Assembly: GCA_938010435.1 (NCBI GenBank)
Contig: CALLUS010000002.1
Location: 1 to 64,000 of the forward strand
Origin: an uncultured Rhizobiaceae group bacterium
GTDB taxonomy: Bacteria > Pseudomonadota > Alphaproteobacteria > Rhizobiales > Rhizobiaceae
DNA: 64,000 nucleotides
Direction: 5' to 3'
The translations under genes and the position numbers were made by a program. The stretch's first letter is position 1. Each line of letters opens with the position of its first letter. Under the pieces are notes generated by a model that saw only the letters and a list, made by a program, of their open reading frames with translations, did no database searches and had not been told where the DNA came from. Below, piece after piece: positions 1 to 8,961 of the stretch.

Positions 1-241
1 GCAAAGTACAAACTAATGGCGTGAATCGGTCAGAATTACCCTCAACACGCCAATATCAGTGTAATCAACACTCGGTTCCAAAATTAAGCCAGAAACTAAA
101 CAACTCTAAAACGGACCGGAGTTTCCACACACCCTCCGGACGAAGTGGCCATCTTTGCAATGTCGCAGATAAGTAAAAATTCACACATACAGAAAATATG
201 AACGCAAACTTTTTGTCACACGTAAAAGCGAGCATCATACT
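1..241. other. Non-coding start of window
   Basis: No reading frame with coding character or ribosome-binding site is visible in these 241 bases. The stretch lies downstream of the leftward SDR gene. No convincing hairpin with a U-run was found. Confidence 0.4.
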
Positions 242-937
242 TTAGAGTCTGTAACCTCCTGATACGCTCAGAATTTCACCAGTTACAAATCCAGCGTCTT
301 CGCCAGCAAGGAAACGAACAACACTAGCGACATCTTCCGGCTTGCCAAGACGCCCAAGGGCGGTGTCTTTGAGAAACAGTTCTCTTAACTCTGGGGAGCG
401 TGGTTTGTCTGAAATGTCGATTGCACCAGGAGCCACTGCATTCACACGAATACCTTCTTCGCCTAGTTCTTTTGCCATTGCGCGGGTCCATAGATTCAAT
501 GCAGCTTTGCTCGCTCCGAAGATCGCAGCGGTTCTAGGAGGAAGGACTGCGTTTACTGACGAGATGTTTATGATAGACGCGCCGCGCTTTAAATGTGGCA
601 ATGCATGAGACAATAATTGACTTGGAACAAACAGATTTACGTCCATTATCTTCTGATGGTCTTCGTGATTAAACGCATCCTTCGGTGTTGATGCAGCAAC
701 CCCCGCATTGTTTACTATAACATCCAAACGGCTAAATTTTGTTATCACATTTTCTATTGCTGTCTTGCAACTACCTGATTGAGTTAAGTCCAGTTCCAGA
801 TGAAGAACTTCGTCGGATAAACTTTCAGGCGGGGTAGACTGCCATACAACGGCAACGTTGTGATCCTTAGAAAGGTTTTCAACGATTGCCAGACCAATGC
901 CGCGCGTTCCGCCTGTGACAAGCGCTGTTCTTCTCAT
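242..937 (-). CDS. SDR family oxidoreductase
   Basis: Predicted cytosolic NAD(P)-dependent short-chain dehydrogenase/reductase of about 231 residues. The N-terminus carries the Rossmann motif TGGTRGIG. NNAG follows in mid-protein, then the catalytic Ser region (INISSVNA) and a catalytic Lys in FGASKAAL. The usual Tyr of YxxxK is replaced by Phe (F-G-A-S-K), which is unusual and may affect catalysis. The C-terminus (FVTGEILSVSGGYRL) is typical of classical SDRs. The frame extends 15 codons further upstream, but GAGGAA lies 8 bases before the ATG at 937, so this start is preferred. The gene is alone, with no operon partner visible. The substrate cannot be named. Confidence 0.85.
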   Translation of the reverse strand: MRRTALVTGGTRGIGLAIVENLSKDHNVAVVWQSTPPESLSDEVLHLELDLTQSGSCKTAIENVITKFSRLDVIVNNAGVAASTPKDAFNHEDHQKIMDVNLFVPSQLLSHALPHLKRGASIINISSVNAVLPPRTAAIFGASKAALNLWTRAMAKELGEEGIRVNAVAPGAIDISDKPRSPELRELFLKDTALGRLGKPEDVASVVRFLAGEDAGFVTGEILSVSGGYRL

Positions 938-1253
938 AAGATCTGTTCCTCTTCCAATACAACCGCGCAGCAAAATCGACAAACAATGCTCACTTACCGA
1001 AGGTCATACGTCAATGTCGCAAGAGGTAGATACATGCCTCGTATACGTTGTCGATAAGGGCTCAAAGCCGCCATCGTATGATCAATACGACTAAAACATT
1101 TTAGCACACAACTTTTGACAATGCTGATTTGGTCTAAAGGGAATTGTGCCAGCATTTGTAAACACCTCATCCTATTGTCATTTTGATCCCTCTTTCACGT
1201 GAAGAGGTTGAGCCTTTCGACTGTACGATGAGAGTTGCTGTTGAACATTGGAT
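938..1253. other. Intergenic region, no gene seen
   Basis: About 315 bases between the SDR gene and the terminator of the envelope operon. Reading frames here lack start signals and recognisable protein features. The promoter of the SDR gene should lie at its left end, but no clear -35/-10 pair could be chosen. Confidence 0.4.
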
Positions 1254-1288
1254 AAAAAAAGCCGCCGCAAACTTCTGTGCGGCGGCTT
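1254..1288 (-). terminator. Intrinsic terminator of envelope operon
   Basis: Read on the minus strand, AAGCCGCCGCA pairs with TGCGGCGGCTT across an 8-base loop, and a run of seven U follows. It lies 26 bases past the stop of the HHH-protein gene and would end that leftward transcript. Confidence 0.9.
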
Positions 1289-1314
1289 TGAATTCGTAAC
1301 TTTTGAGAAGTCGC

Positions 1315-2190
1315 CTATGACTTACGGCTTGACTTGATCTGTCCTTTTTCAACGCGCTTGGCATGTTCAGTCGTACCACCGGCTGCAAGTACTTTGGACT
1401 CCCCTGCCCAGTTCTCACGTTCCGGACGGCCCGGGAAGCCGACAGAATTACCAAGCCAAACGAGTTCCGCCTTAGACATGCTGGCAACCTGATCGAAGTG
1501 ATAAATGCCCAGTTTGAACATCTTCTTTTCGATCGCGTTTCCTACACCGTCAATCAAAGTCAGATTATCCGCCTTGCCACCACGTGCTTTGCTCAGCATT
1601 CCCTTGGGTTTAGAGCCCATATCGCCTTTGTCAGCTTTGCCAACACTGCTGTTGACCGAGCCGGACTTTACGCGTTTGGCGAAATCTGTCGATCCACCTT
1701 TGGCCAGAACTTTGGCCTGTTTGACCCATTCTTCACGTTCGATACGTCCAGGGAATGCAAGAACGTCGCCGTAATGAGCCTCATCCTTTTTGTTCCAACC
1801 TGCGATTTGAACAAATTGGTTCACACCAAGCGCATTCAGTCGGCCTTCATTTTGCGGGCCAATTCCGCGGATTAGTTTTAGATTGTCTGGTTTCTTAGGC
1901 GTTGTTTTAGCCGGAGCTGGCTTGGTAACCTTTGGCTTCGGTTTGGACACCAGAGGAGCAGCTACAGGTTCAACCGGCTTGACCGGAGCTTGTGGCACAG
2001 GTGGTTTCGGCACGACAGGAGGTTTCGGTTTTGCCATGGACGCAGTCGCCGCTACCGCACCCACACCAACTGCAATTGGCGCTGCGGCTTCAGCCGCACC
2101 AAAAAGACGTCGCAGTAAACAACCGAGAATGCACCCAAGAATGAACGCAATCGCGAGAAGAAGGATAGTTTGAACAATTAAACTAAACAT
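1315..2190 (-). CDS. Membrane-anchored tandem helix-hairpin-helix protein
   Basis: 291-residue protein of unknown function. Residues 3-26 form one hydrophobic segment (with small-residue spacing GCILGC) followed by RR, suggesting an inner-membrane anchor with the rest in the cytoplasm. Residues 50-100 are a Pro/Lys/Ala-rich linker. Two related domains follow, at about 101-176 and 207-283. Each starts DNLxLIxGxG, as in helix-hairpin-helix modules, and ends in FPGRxERExW...KVLAxGGxT.hAKRV. Such HHH domains usually bind DNA non-specifically, but similar modules also occur as protein-interaction units, so a membrane-DNA tether is only a guess. It is the last gene of the envelope operon and a strong terminator follows. 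Confidence 0.8.
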   Translation of the reverse strand: MFSLIVQTILLLAIAFILGCILGCLLRRLFGAAEAAAPIAVGVGAVAATASMAKPKPPVVPKPPVPQAPVKPVEPVAAPLVSKPKPKVTKPAPAKTTPKKPDNLKLIRGIGPQNEGRLNALGVNQFVQIAGWNKKDEAHYGDVLAFPGRIEREEWVKQAKVLAKGGSTDFAKRVKSGSVNSSVGKADKGDMGSKPKGMLSKARGGKADNLTLIDGVGNAIEKKMFKLGIYHFDQVASMSKAELVWLGNSVGFPGRPERENWAGESKVLAAGGTTEHAKRVEKGQIKSSRKS

Positions 2191-2216
2191 TTGATTTTAT
2201 ATCCTTTTGTAACGCT

Positions 2217-2318
2217 CTAGCTGTGTTGACGTTTTTCTGAAGTCCACCAACCAACAACAATGCCAATGATGAATGCAATCAATAAAAACCAGATATATTG
2301 CTCGATTAGATACCACAT
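2217..2318 (-). CDS. 33-aa single-pass membrane peptide
   Basis: A short frame encodes 33 residues starting MWYLIEQYIWFLLIAF and ending WWTSEKRQHS. Nearly the whole peptide is one hydrophobic helix with a GIVVGWW motif and a short charged tail, so an inner-membrane miniprotein is likely. The sequence AAGGGA lies about 8 bases before its ATG. The stop lies 26 bases before the HHH gene, so the two are probably co-transcribed. Its helix resembles the N-terminal anchor of that neighbour (GCILGCL), which suggests the two may pack together. Function unknown. Homologues were not checked. Confidence 0.6.
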   Translation of the reverse strand: MWYLIEQYIWFLLIAFIIGIVVGWWTSEKRQHS

Positions 2319-2359
2319 GTGGCGCGTCCCTTACGTTAAGATGTCAGCCCCGAAAGGCC

Positions 2360-2389
2360 TGAGCAGCGCTACTTTTCGAGCGCTGCTCA
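2360..2389 (-). terminator. 11-bp stem-loop after BON/OmpA gene
   Basis: TGAGCAGCGCT and AGCGCTGCTCA form a perfect 11-bp stem with an 8-base loop, directly after the stop of the large envelope gene. Only a short, broken U-run follows on the minus strand. It may therefore be a partial terminator or an mRNA 3'-end stabiliser that sets lower expression of the two downstream genes. Confidence 0.6.
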
Positions 2390-2394
2390 ATGAA

Positions 2395-5300
2395 TTAATT
2401 TGCCGAAATAACCTTGAACTCGATGCGTCGATTCTTAGCACGATCAACAGGTAGGTTATTCGAGGCGATTGGGCTTTCTTCCCCATAGCCCTTGGCAACC
2501 AAATTATCAGCACTTGCTCCAGATTTGATCATGTATGCCACAACAGCTTGCGCACGAGCTTCACTCAAACCTTGGTTGTAAGAAGCGCTGCCACGTGAAT
2601 CCGTGTGTCCACCAATCTCAACCTTAGCTTTCGGGCACTCTTTCAGACCTGCTGCCAATTTGTTCAACAAACCATTACTCTCGTCTTTGATGACAGCACG
2701 GGCTGTATCAAAGAGGATCTTTTCATCCCCAAATATTCCGGCGAAATCTACTTCGCATACAGCTGGTTTGACCTCAACGACAGGTTCTGGTTTTGGCTCA
2801 GGTTTTGGTTCAGGTTTTGGTTCTGGCTTTGGCAGCGGATAAGAAATCTGATCCCGGAACTTATAGTTTGCCGGAAGAGATGCAGCGATCTCGCCACGTA
2901 TCTTATCAGCTTCTGCCTCTGAACTGGTGCGACCTTGAATGAATACATTTTCCCCCGTGATCGAACCACGACTGTTGTCGAGGCGGTCTACGCCCGACAC
3001 CAAAGCGGCAACAGCATTTCCAAATTCCGCAGGAGCGCCGCCACCAACGCGTTGCTTGTCATCGACTTCTTTTTCAAGAACAGCTTGGGTGGCTGCAACA
3101 TTAGTGTTGCCCATTCCACGGTTTGGCACGAAACCTGACAGCTCTGCTTTTTCACCACCCTTTACGATAGTCCATGTGAATGGCTTGATCGTTGGAGGAG
3201 TGATGTCGCGACGGGTCCATTTTGCACCGGCAACAAGAGGTTTCGCGGCCTGTGCGACAGCCATATCGTGATCGTTGACCGATTTTGAAAAACCAACCAC
3301 ACCCACTGTGTCATCCAAGATGTTCACCTTGCCATTTTTGAATTTGTTCAAAAGCCCAAGACCATTTCTTGTGTTCGACAGAAAGCCCTTTGGTGCCCCG
3401 GTTACGATCTCTTGAATATCAACAACATTCATACCCGGGTTCAAAGTTTTAGCACCACGAGCAATCGCCGACTTTGCTTTTTCGTTGGGAACCATGCCCA
3501 TCACAGTCACTACATTGCCGACCTTTTGAGCTGTCCAAACATAAGCACCATCTACCGCTGGTGGAACGATGTTGGCTTGTGCCAATTTCGTGTCACCGGG
3601 CAACGCGCCCTGCACATAGTTGTTTGCAGCCGGATAATCAGGAGATGTTTTCGCAACACCATTCACGGTCAAATTCAGATCTGACAGCGAAACATCGCCG
3701 CTGGAGAACCTTGGCAAGACCGCGATTGCGCCTTTTGATGCGCTTTCGAATTCGCCCGGCGCACCAGCTGCAATTTGCATTTTGTCAATAATCGTAGCCG
3801 CTGGCAGCTGAGACTTGGTTTCCGCAAGCAAACTATCGCGCGTCGCGCTGTCTGGAACGAAACCGTTCAACGTGACCGTGTTACCCGTGTAGTCTGCGTT
3901 CCATGTGTATGGAGACACGGATGGCGGCACGATATTTTCACTTGCCAATGTCATATCTGCGGGTAGTCCACCATCTACTGCAGCTTTAGCGGCAGTGTAT
4001 TTCGGACTGTCCAATGCGACACCACGAACGGCAAGTGCGCGATCTGACAAGGCAACTGAACCACTGGAGAAACGCGTCAACTGGTTTGAGCTGAAACGGG
4101 CAGCATTGACAAAACCTTCAGGTGCGCCGTTTGCAATCTGCATACCGTCAGTCACTTTAGCGTTTGGTAAAGCTTTGTTCACTGCGGACAAAATTGAAGC
4201 ACGCGCTTCATCATTCGGCACATACCCAGCTAAAGCCACCGCATCGCCGCTATAATCAGCAGTCCACTGGTACGGAGATACAGTTGCAGGAACAATTTCC
4301 TCACTCGCCAGTTTCATGTCAGCCGGCAGTGCGGAAGCAACCGCAGCTTTCGCTTGCGTGTATTGCTCACTGTCAAGTGAAACACCCTTAACGGTTAAAT
4401 CGAGATCAGACAGGCTGGTTGAGCCACTTGAAAAGCGTTTCAATTGCTCAACGCCGAACGATGTTGCACCTGCAAACGATGCAGGAGCACCCGCAGCAAT
4501 AGCCATTTTATCTTCGATTGAAGCTTCCGGCAAAGCACCTTTAACAGCTTCATTGATCGTGGCTCGTGCACCTGAGTCAGGCACAAAGCCAGACAATACA
4601 ACCGATTTTCCATCGTAGTCGGCAGACCATGTGTATGGAGAAATGGTCGCAGGAACAATTTGTTTGGTGGCCAAACTCATATTCGCAGGCAAATCAGATG
4701 CAACAGCAGCATTGGCAGATTGATAACTCGCAGAATCTTTCGCCACGCCCTTAACCGTCAAATCAAGGTTTGAGAGACCGACCATACCGCTGGAAAATCT
4801 CGGCAATTGTTCCAAAGCAAAATCGGTTGCGGAAGAAAATTCGTTTGGAACGCCCGCCGCAATTTGCATCTCGTCAACGATTTCAGCTCCGCTCAGTACA
4901 TTTCCTGCTTTCGCTACAACAGACTGGCGTGTTTCGCTGTCTGGAATGTAACCTGAAAGAGTGACTTTTTCACCATTATACTCAGCGTTCCAAGTGTACG
5001 GAGAGATAGTCGCTGGTTTGATATCACTGTTCGCCAACGCAATTCCAGCTGGTAGCGCTGCGCCTACGGCGCCCAAAGCAGTCGTGTAGTTTGCCGTGGA
5101 ATCTGCAACACCAGCGACGGATAGATCTAGGTCAGAGAGACCAACATTACCACTGGTAAAGCGTGGGAGTTGTTGCAAGGCAAAGCCCGCTGCATCTGTG
5201 AAGCCTTGGGGTTCGCCAGAAGCCAATTTTTGTTCATCAATGATCTCAGCATTTGGCAAAACTGATTTTGCGGATGCAATGATGCTTTCACGCGCTTCTT

Positions 5301-6033
5301 CTGAAGGCACGAAACCAGCCAATTTTATTTTTTGACCATCATAATCCGCATTCCAAATATAAGGAGATGCTGACGGTGCTGTTATGTCTTTAAGAGCGAG
5401 TTTAGCGCCACCCGGCAATTCACCGGATGCCAGAGCTGAGTTGATACCGTTATACGTATCGCGATCTGTTGCAGCACCTTTCAGGCTCAAGTTTTCATTT
5501 TCCAATGACATCTCGCCAGTTTCAAGGCCAGCGAGTTGCGTAAATCCGAAGCCCGCCATTGCGGCATATCCTTCAGGAGCTCCGCGTGCCAATTCCATTT
5601 TGTCAATGATTTCAACGTTTGGCAGAGCTTCTTTTGCAGAAGCCAGTACAGTTGCACGTGTTGCTTCGTCGGGTGTGAAACCGGTTAGTTCAACTTTATT
5701 ACCAGTGCGGTTGGCAGACAGTATATATGGACTTTGGGCAGCCATGAGTTGTGTGTTGTTCGCAACAACACGTACGTCATAGACTTCTACAGGATCATCG
5801 ACCACGAACTCGGCTTCTGCTTGAGATGCTTCACTGGGTGCGAGGCCCACGATTGTGGCATCGCGTCCGTCCATCTCAACTTTAGCCCAAGTTTGACCGC
5901 GTTCCGCAAGAACTTGATTGGCTTTTGCGGTCAGATCTTTTTCAATGAAATCCGCTTTCATCCAAAGAGCTAGAGCTGACAAAATGGCGATGGTGAGTAT
6001 TCCAGGCCAAATCCATTTTTTCCAATGACACAT
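2395..6033 (-). CDS. BON-repeat / OmpA-domain envelope protein
   Basis: 1,212-residue envelope protein. Residues 7-25 are a hydrophobic anchor or uncleaved signal. From about residue 101 to 1060 there are eight divergent units of about 121 residues. Each begins SPYxWxADYxG and continues with a BON-like GFVPDxxxR strand-helix, LPxAxIxD and RFSSGxxxLSDLxLxVxGVA. A PKPEPKPEP linker spans 1066-1084. The C-terminus (about 1105-1210) is an OmpA-type peptidoglycan-binding domain with GGHTDSRG and DRAKNRRIEF, holding the conserved Asp and Arg. BON domains contact phospholipid and OmpA domains bind diaminopimelate, so it probably bridges membrane and cell wall. AGAGGA lies 8 bases before the ATG. It is the first gene of a three-gene leftward operon. 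Confidence 0.9.
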   Translation of the reverse strand: MCHWKKWIWPGILTIAILSALALWMKADFIEKDLTAKANQVLAERGQTWAKVEMDGRDATIVGLAPSEASQAEAEFVVDDPVEVYDVRVVANNTQLMAAQSPYILSANRTGNKVELTGFTPDEATRATVLASAKEALPNVEIIDKMELARGAPEGYAAMAGFGFTQLAGLETGEMSLENENLSLKGAATDRDTYNGINSALASGELPGGAKLALKDITAPSASPYIWNADYDGQKIKLAGFVPSEEARESIIASAKSVLPNAEIIDEQKLASGEPQGFTDAAGFALQQLPRFTSGNVGLSDLDLSVAGVADSTANYTTALGAVGAALPAGIALANSDIKPATISPYTWNAEYNGEKVTLSGYIPDSETRQSVVAKAGNVLSGAEIVDEMQIAAGVPNEFSSATDFALEQLPRFSSGMVGLSNLDLTVKGVAKDSASYQSANAAVASDLPANMSLATKQIVPATISPYTWSADYDGKSVVLSGFVPDSGARATINEAVKGALPEASIEDKMAIAAGAPASFAGATSFGVEQLKRFSSGSTSLSDLDLTVKGVSLDSEQYTQAKAAVASALPADMKLASEEIVPATVSPYQWTADYSGDAVALAGYVPNDEARASILSAVNKALPNAKVTDGMQIANGAPEGFVNAARFSSNQLTRFSSGSVALSDRALAVRGVALDSPKYTAAKAAVDGGLPADMTLASENIVPPSVSPYTWNADYTGNTVTLNGFVPDSATRDSLLAETKSQLPAATIIDKMQIAAGAPGEFESASKGAIAVLPRFSSGDVSLSDLNLTVNGVAKTSPDYPAANNYVQGALPGDTKLAQANIVPPAVDGAYVWTAQKVGNVVTVMGMVPNEKAKSAIARGAKTLNPGMNVVDIQEIVTGAPKGFLSNTRNGLGLLNKFKNGKVNILDDTVGVVGFSKSVNDHDMAVAQAAKPLVAGAKWTRRDITPPTIKPFTWTIVKGGEKAELSGFVPNRGMGNTNVAATQAVLEKEVDDKQRVGGGAPAEFGNAVAALVSGVDRLDNSRGSITGENVFIQGRTSSEAEADKIRGEIAASLPANYKFRDQISYPLPKPEPKPEPKPEPKPEPVVEVKPAVCEVDFAGIFGDEKILFDTARAVIKDESNGLLNKLAAGLKECPKAKVEIGGHTDSRGSASYNQGLSEARAQAVVAYMIKSGASADNLVAKGYGEESPIASNNLPVDRAKNRRIEFKVISAN
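2860..5733 (-). repeat. Eight coding tandem repeats of about 363 bp
   Basis: The middle of the BON/OmpA gene is built from eight diverged in-frame units of about 121 codons. The first and last two units are the most divergent and units 3-6 the most alike. The pattern suggests growth by unequal recombination in the middle of the array. Confidence 0.8.
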
Positions 6034-6328
6034 TTATAAAGTCCTCTCATTGCCGCTGAGCAGCAAGCAATATGCAATCAATCTCGCTGAGAAGAGTATC
6101 AAGAACAGGAATTTCAGAAATGACGTCTTACCAATCACCAAAGTGATTGAACGTTTCTCCCTCTATTCCCCCAATTGAATGCTCTCCCATTCAAATTTGG
6201 CGAATAGTTACCCAAGCGTAAACAAATATCAAGCGATACGACCACTATGGGGGATTCATTCCCCAGACAAATTTGGCGTATTTTTGAACTTTTGGAGGGT
6301 CGCGCTGAATTTCAGCGATTAGAAACGC
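6034..6328. other. Upstream region of BON/OmpA gene
   Basis: About 295 bases without a gene. The stretch holds the promoter side of the leftward envelope operon and ends at the porin terminator. A small GGGGATTCATTCCCC hairpin is visible near 6250. No certain promoter could be picked. Confidence 0.4.
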
Positions 6329-6358
6329 AAAAAGCCCGGCAGTTGCCTGCCGGGCTTT
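6329..6358 (-). terminator. Intrinsic terminator of porin gene
   Basis: AAAGCCCGGCAG and CTGCCGGGCTTT form a perfect 12-bp stem around TTGC, and the minus-strand transcript continues with U residues. It lies 24 bases past the porin stop codon. Confidence 0.93.
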
Positions 6359-6381
6359 CATTATTCAATCAGATTAACTGA

Positions 6382-7467
6382 TTAGAATGTGCGGTATACG
6401 CGTACTGCGTAGGACTCGCCATCTTCACCAAATGCGGCTTCAGGACGAATGCTCAGACCTGGAACCGGGTTCCATTGTGCGCCGACTACGAAGAACTTAG
6501 AGTCACCACCAAGATCATTTTCATCAACTTCCGAGTAACCTGCACGAACTGCAAAAGTATCAGTTACGTTATAGTTAGCACCGATACCCCAAGCCCATTC
6601 GCCTGCACCTTGAACTTGACGGCTGTTATTGCCATCATCACCGACGTAGAAGCCTTTGATTGTCAAGTTTTCAACTGCTGTGATAGTTGCAGATACTTTC
6701 CAAGCGCTAACGCCTTCGTCTGTTGTACCAGCAAGAGCTGAAAGAACTCCGCCTGGTGCGTAAGCTGCGTCGTATTCTTCACCTTCTTCTTCATAAATGT
6801 AAGAAGCAGCAACTGACCCCCAAGAACCAGCGTATGAACCACCTACATAATAATCAAAATCAGTTGTAGTAGAACCAGCGCTTTGACCGATAGAATCTTG
6901 AATACCTACAGTCGCGGAAAAACCGTTAGCTGCATAGGTGTAATCAAAGAAAATAGCTTGGTCGAAACCGTAGAAGCCATCATACTTTTCAACTGGGAGG
7001 CCGTAACCGTGCAATGTTGTTGTGTATGAGTCTGAGTAACCGAGACGGAAACCAGCAAGGCTGATCAATGCACGGTCAACAAGAGCAGCAGTTCCCGCGC
7101 CATCATTTGCGGTACCTTGAAGACGGATTTGCGAACGCAAAGTACCGTAATCTGTTTCGTTACGTGCGTCGAAGTTCAAACGAGCACGGTATTGAAATGC
7201 GTTTCCGTCTACAGCGCCAGCAGCAGGCGTGCTAAAGCCAGCATTCTGTCCGCCATCTACGTCGTGTGTGTAATCGATACGCACATAACCGTTGATGTTC
7301 AGGCAAGTTTCTGTGCCCGGGATGTAGAAAAAGCCGTTGCCGTACATGTCGCAAACGCGAACGTATTCAACGGGCTCTGGGTCTGCAACAACAGCATCAG
7401 CAGCGCGAGCGCCAGTGACTGCGATCATCGCAGCAGCAGAACCTAAAAGAAGGGTCTTGAGTTTCAT
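6382..7467 (-). CDS. Outer-membrane porin, Omp2b/RopA type
   Basis: 361-residue outer-membrane beta-barrel. Residues 1-22 are a Sec signal peptide (MKLKTLLLGSAAAMIAV, then GARA-ADA). The mature start has the Hyphomicrobiales porin hallmarks: a VEYVRVCDMYGNGFFYIPG-type segment, a Cys pair (VCDMY...TETCLNINGYVRID) and alternating short strands to a C-terminal Phe (AVRVYRTF), the usual barrel-assembly signal. Length fits the family. TGGAGA lies 8 bases before the ATG. The gene is single, with its own strong terminator. It probably forms a trimeric general diffusion channel. Confidence 0.93.
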   Translation of the reverse strand: MKLKTLLLGSAAAMIAVTGARAADAVVADPEPVEYVRVCDMYGNGFFYIPGTETCLNINGYVRIDYTHDVDGGQNAGFSTPAAGAVDGNAFQYRARLNFDARNETDYGTLRSQIRLQGTANDGAGTAALVDRALISLAGFRLGYSDSYTTTLHGYGLPVEKYDGFYGFDQAIFFDYTYAANGFSATVGIQDSIGQSAGSTTTDFDYYVGGSYAGSWGSVAASYIYEEEGEEYDAAYAPGGVLSALAGTTDEGVSAWKVSATITAVENLTIKGFYVGDDGNNSRQVQGAGEWAWGIGANYNVTDTFAVRAGYSEVDENDLGGDSKFFVVGAQWNPVPGLSIRPEAAFGEDGESYAVRVYRTF

Positions 7468-7906
7468 TGGTTGATCTCCAGTAAAGAACCATTTGAGAAA
7501 GGAGCATTGCCCCGTTTGCGGTCAGACACGTATGCGCCCTTTCCGTAATTGGAAACTACCGTGTGGGAATTTGAACGCAATGGCATTTGTGGACAATTGT
7601 GGTGTGCAAGACTGTTTCACAAATCCGATGTTGCACAAATGACACGATTTCGATCACGAACCGCCCTCTTATCGTTAACAAAGCGTAAAATTGCGTGATG
7701 CAATTCTAATTTCCTGTTCAACTGACCACCACAAAAAGAGCTTTAAACCTGCAAAATACAAGTGTTTTGAGCGATTCCCCAAGAATCACCGGAAAACCCG
7801 CAAAAATGACGGCCAATGGTACCCATGTCTGGCAATTCAACCTGAACCGTGGTTTTAAAGGCGCAAGTCAAATAAAGCGCAGTTACGCCTTTTCGAGAAC
7901 GATATA
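7468..7906. promoter_or_regulatory. Divergent promoter region, porin / sugar dehydratase
   Basis: 439 bases between the leftward porin gene and the rightward 4,6-dehydratase gene. No coding frame is visible. A long 5' leader for the porin mRNA is likely. No -35/-10 pair stood out enough to place. Confidence 0.5.
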
Positions 7907-8932
7907 ATGAAAACACTCCCAAAATCAGTCCTTATAACCGGTGGCACGGGCTCCTTCGGCAAGACAATGCTGAACAAGCTTCTTGCTGATGGCGTTGAAG
8001 AGTTACGGATCTTGAGCCGCGATGAAGAAAAGCATGATGCACTGCGCAATGAACTGCGCGATGGCCGTGTGAAGTACTATATTGGCGATATCAGAGACCG
8101 CGACAGTGTTGATCGGGCCATGCGGGGTGTCGATTGCGTTTTCCATGCAGCAGCTCTTAAGCAAGTGCCATCTTGTGAGTTCTTTCCTATGGAAGCCGTG
8201 AAAACCAATATTGTCGGTTCTGAAAATATTGTGCGGGCTGCAATTGCCTCAAATGTCCGTTCTCTCGTTTGCCTGTCCACCGACAAAGCCGTGTTTCCAA
8301 TCAATGCAATGGGCATTTCTAAAGCAATGATGGAAAAAATTGCCCAATCAGCAGCTCGTGAAATTGGAGCTGATGCGACGACAACCATTTCATGCGTGCG
8401 CTATGGTAATGTGATGTATTCACGCGGCTCTGCAATTCCACTCTTTATAAGACAATTGAAGTCTGGCAAGCCGATTACGGTGACAGAACCAATGATGACA
8501 CGGTTTTTGATGCCCTTGCGCGACAGCGTGGCATTGGTGGATTACGCATTTTCAAATGCCAACCAAGGCGATTTGTTCATCAAAAAGGCCGCGGCATCGA
8601 CAATTGCTGACCTTGTTGAAGCTCTAAAACAATTGTTTCAACGCGAAAATCATCCTGTTGAGGCCATTGGTTGGCGACATGCGGAAAAGCTATTTGAAAC
8701 TTTGGCGACAGCACAAGAACTCGCGCAGTCAGAAGATTTGGGTGATTATTATCGTATTCGCATGGACAATCGCGACCTCAACTACAAAGCGTACTTCTCT
8801 GAAGGCGATGAAACGACAACTCAGTTTGAAGACTACCATTCCCACAATACCGAAAGGTTGGATGTGGAAGGCGTCAAAGAACTTCTGTTGTCACTTCCCG
8901 AAGTGAAAGCAGAACTTGAGGACTGGAGCTAA
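7907..8932 (+). CDS. UDP-GlcNAc 4,6-dehydratase-like SDR (CapE/FnlA type)
   Basis: 341-residue cytosolic extended SDR for nucleotide-sugar modification. It has TGGTGSFG for NAD(P) near residue 11, then CLSTDKAVFPINAMGISKAM. The catalytic Tyr of YxxxK is replaced by Met (MxxxK), as known for the CapE/WbjB/FnlA 4,6-dehydratases that start UDP-L-FucNAc or QuiNAc-type synthesis. Length matches this family (about 340). PseB/FlaA1 homologues are the main alternative. It stands convergent to a second sugar-nucleotide epimerase, which suggests a surface-polysaccharide role, although no glycosyltransferase is near. Confidence 0.82.
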   Translation: MKTLPKSVLITGGTGSFGKTMLNKLLADGVEELRILSRDEEKHDALRNELRDGRVKYYIGDIRDRDSVDRAMRGVDCVFHAAALKQVPSCEFFPMEAVKTNIVGSENIVRAAIASNVRSLVCLSTDKAVFPINAMGISKAMMEKIAQSAAREIGADATTTISCVRYGNVMYSRGSAIPLFIRQLKSGKPITVTEPMMTRFLMPLRDSVALVDYAFSNANQGDLFIKKAAASTIADLVEALKQLFQRENHPVEAIGWRHAEKLFETLATAQELAQSEDLGDYYRIRMDNRDLNYKAYFSEGDETTTQFEDYHSHNTERLDVEGVKELLLSLPEVKAELEDWS

Positions 8933-8961
8933 AGTTCGTGTGAGCTGCGCGGGCGGGCGGA

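Noticed and set aside
1167-1487. Leftward frame of about 106 codons over the HHH gene end
   Set aside because: It runs through the terminator hairpin and overlaps a well-supported gene in another frame.
2748-2850. Short DNA repeats resembling a microsatellite or CRISPR
   Set aside because: They encode the PKPEPKPEP linker of the BON/OmpA protein; no spacers or cas genes exist.
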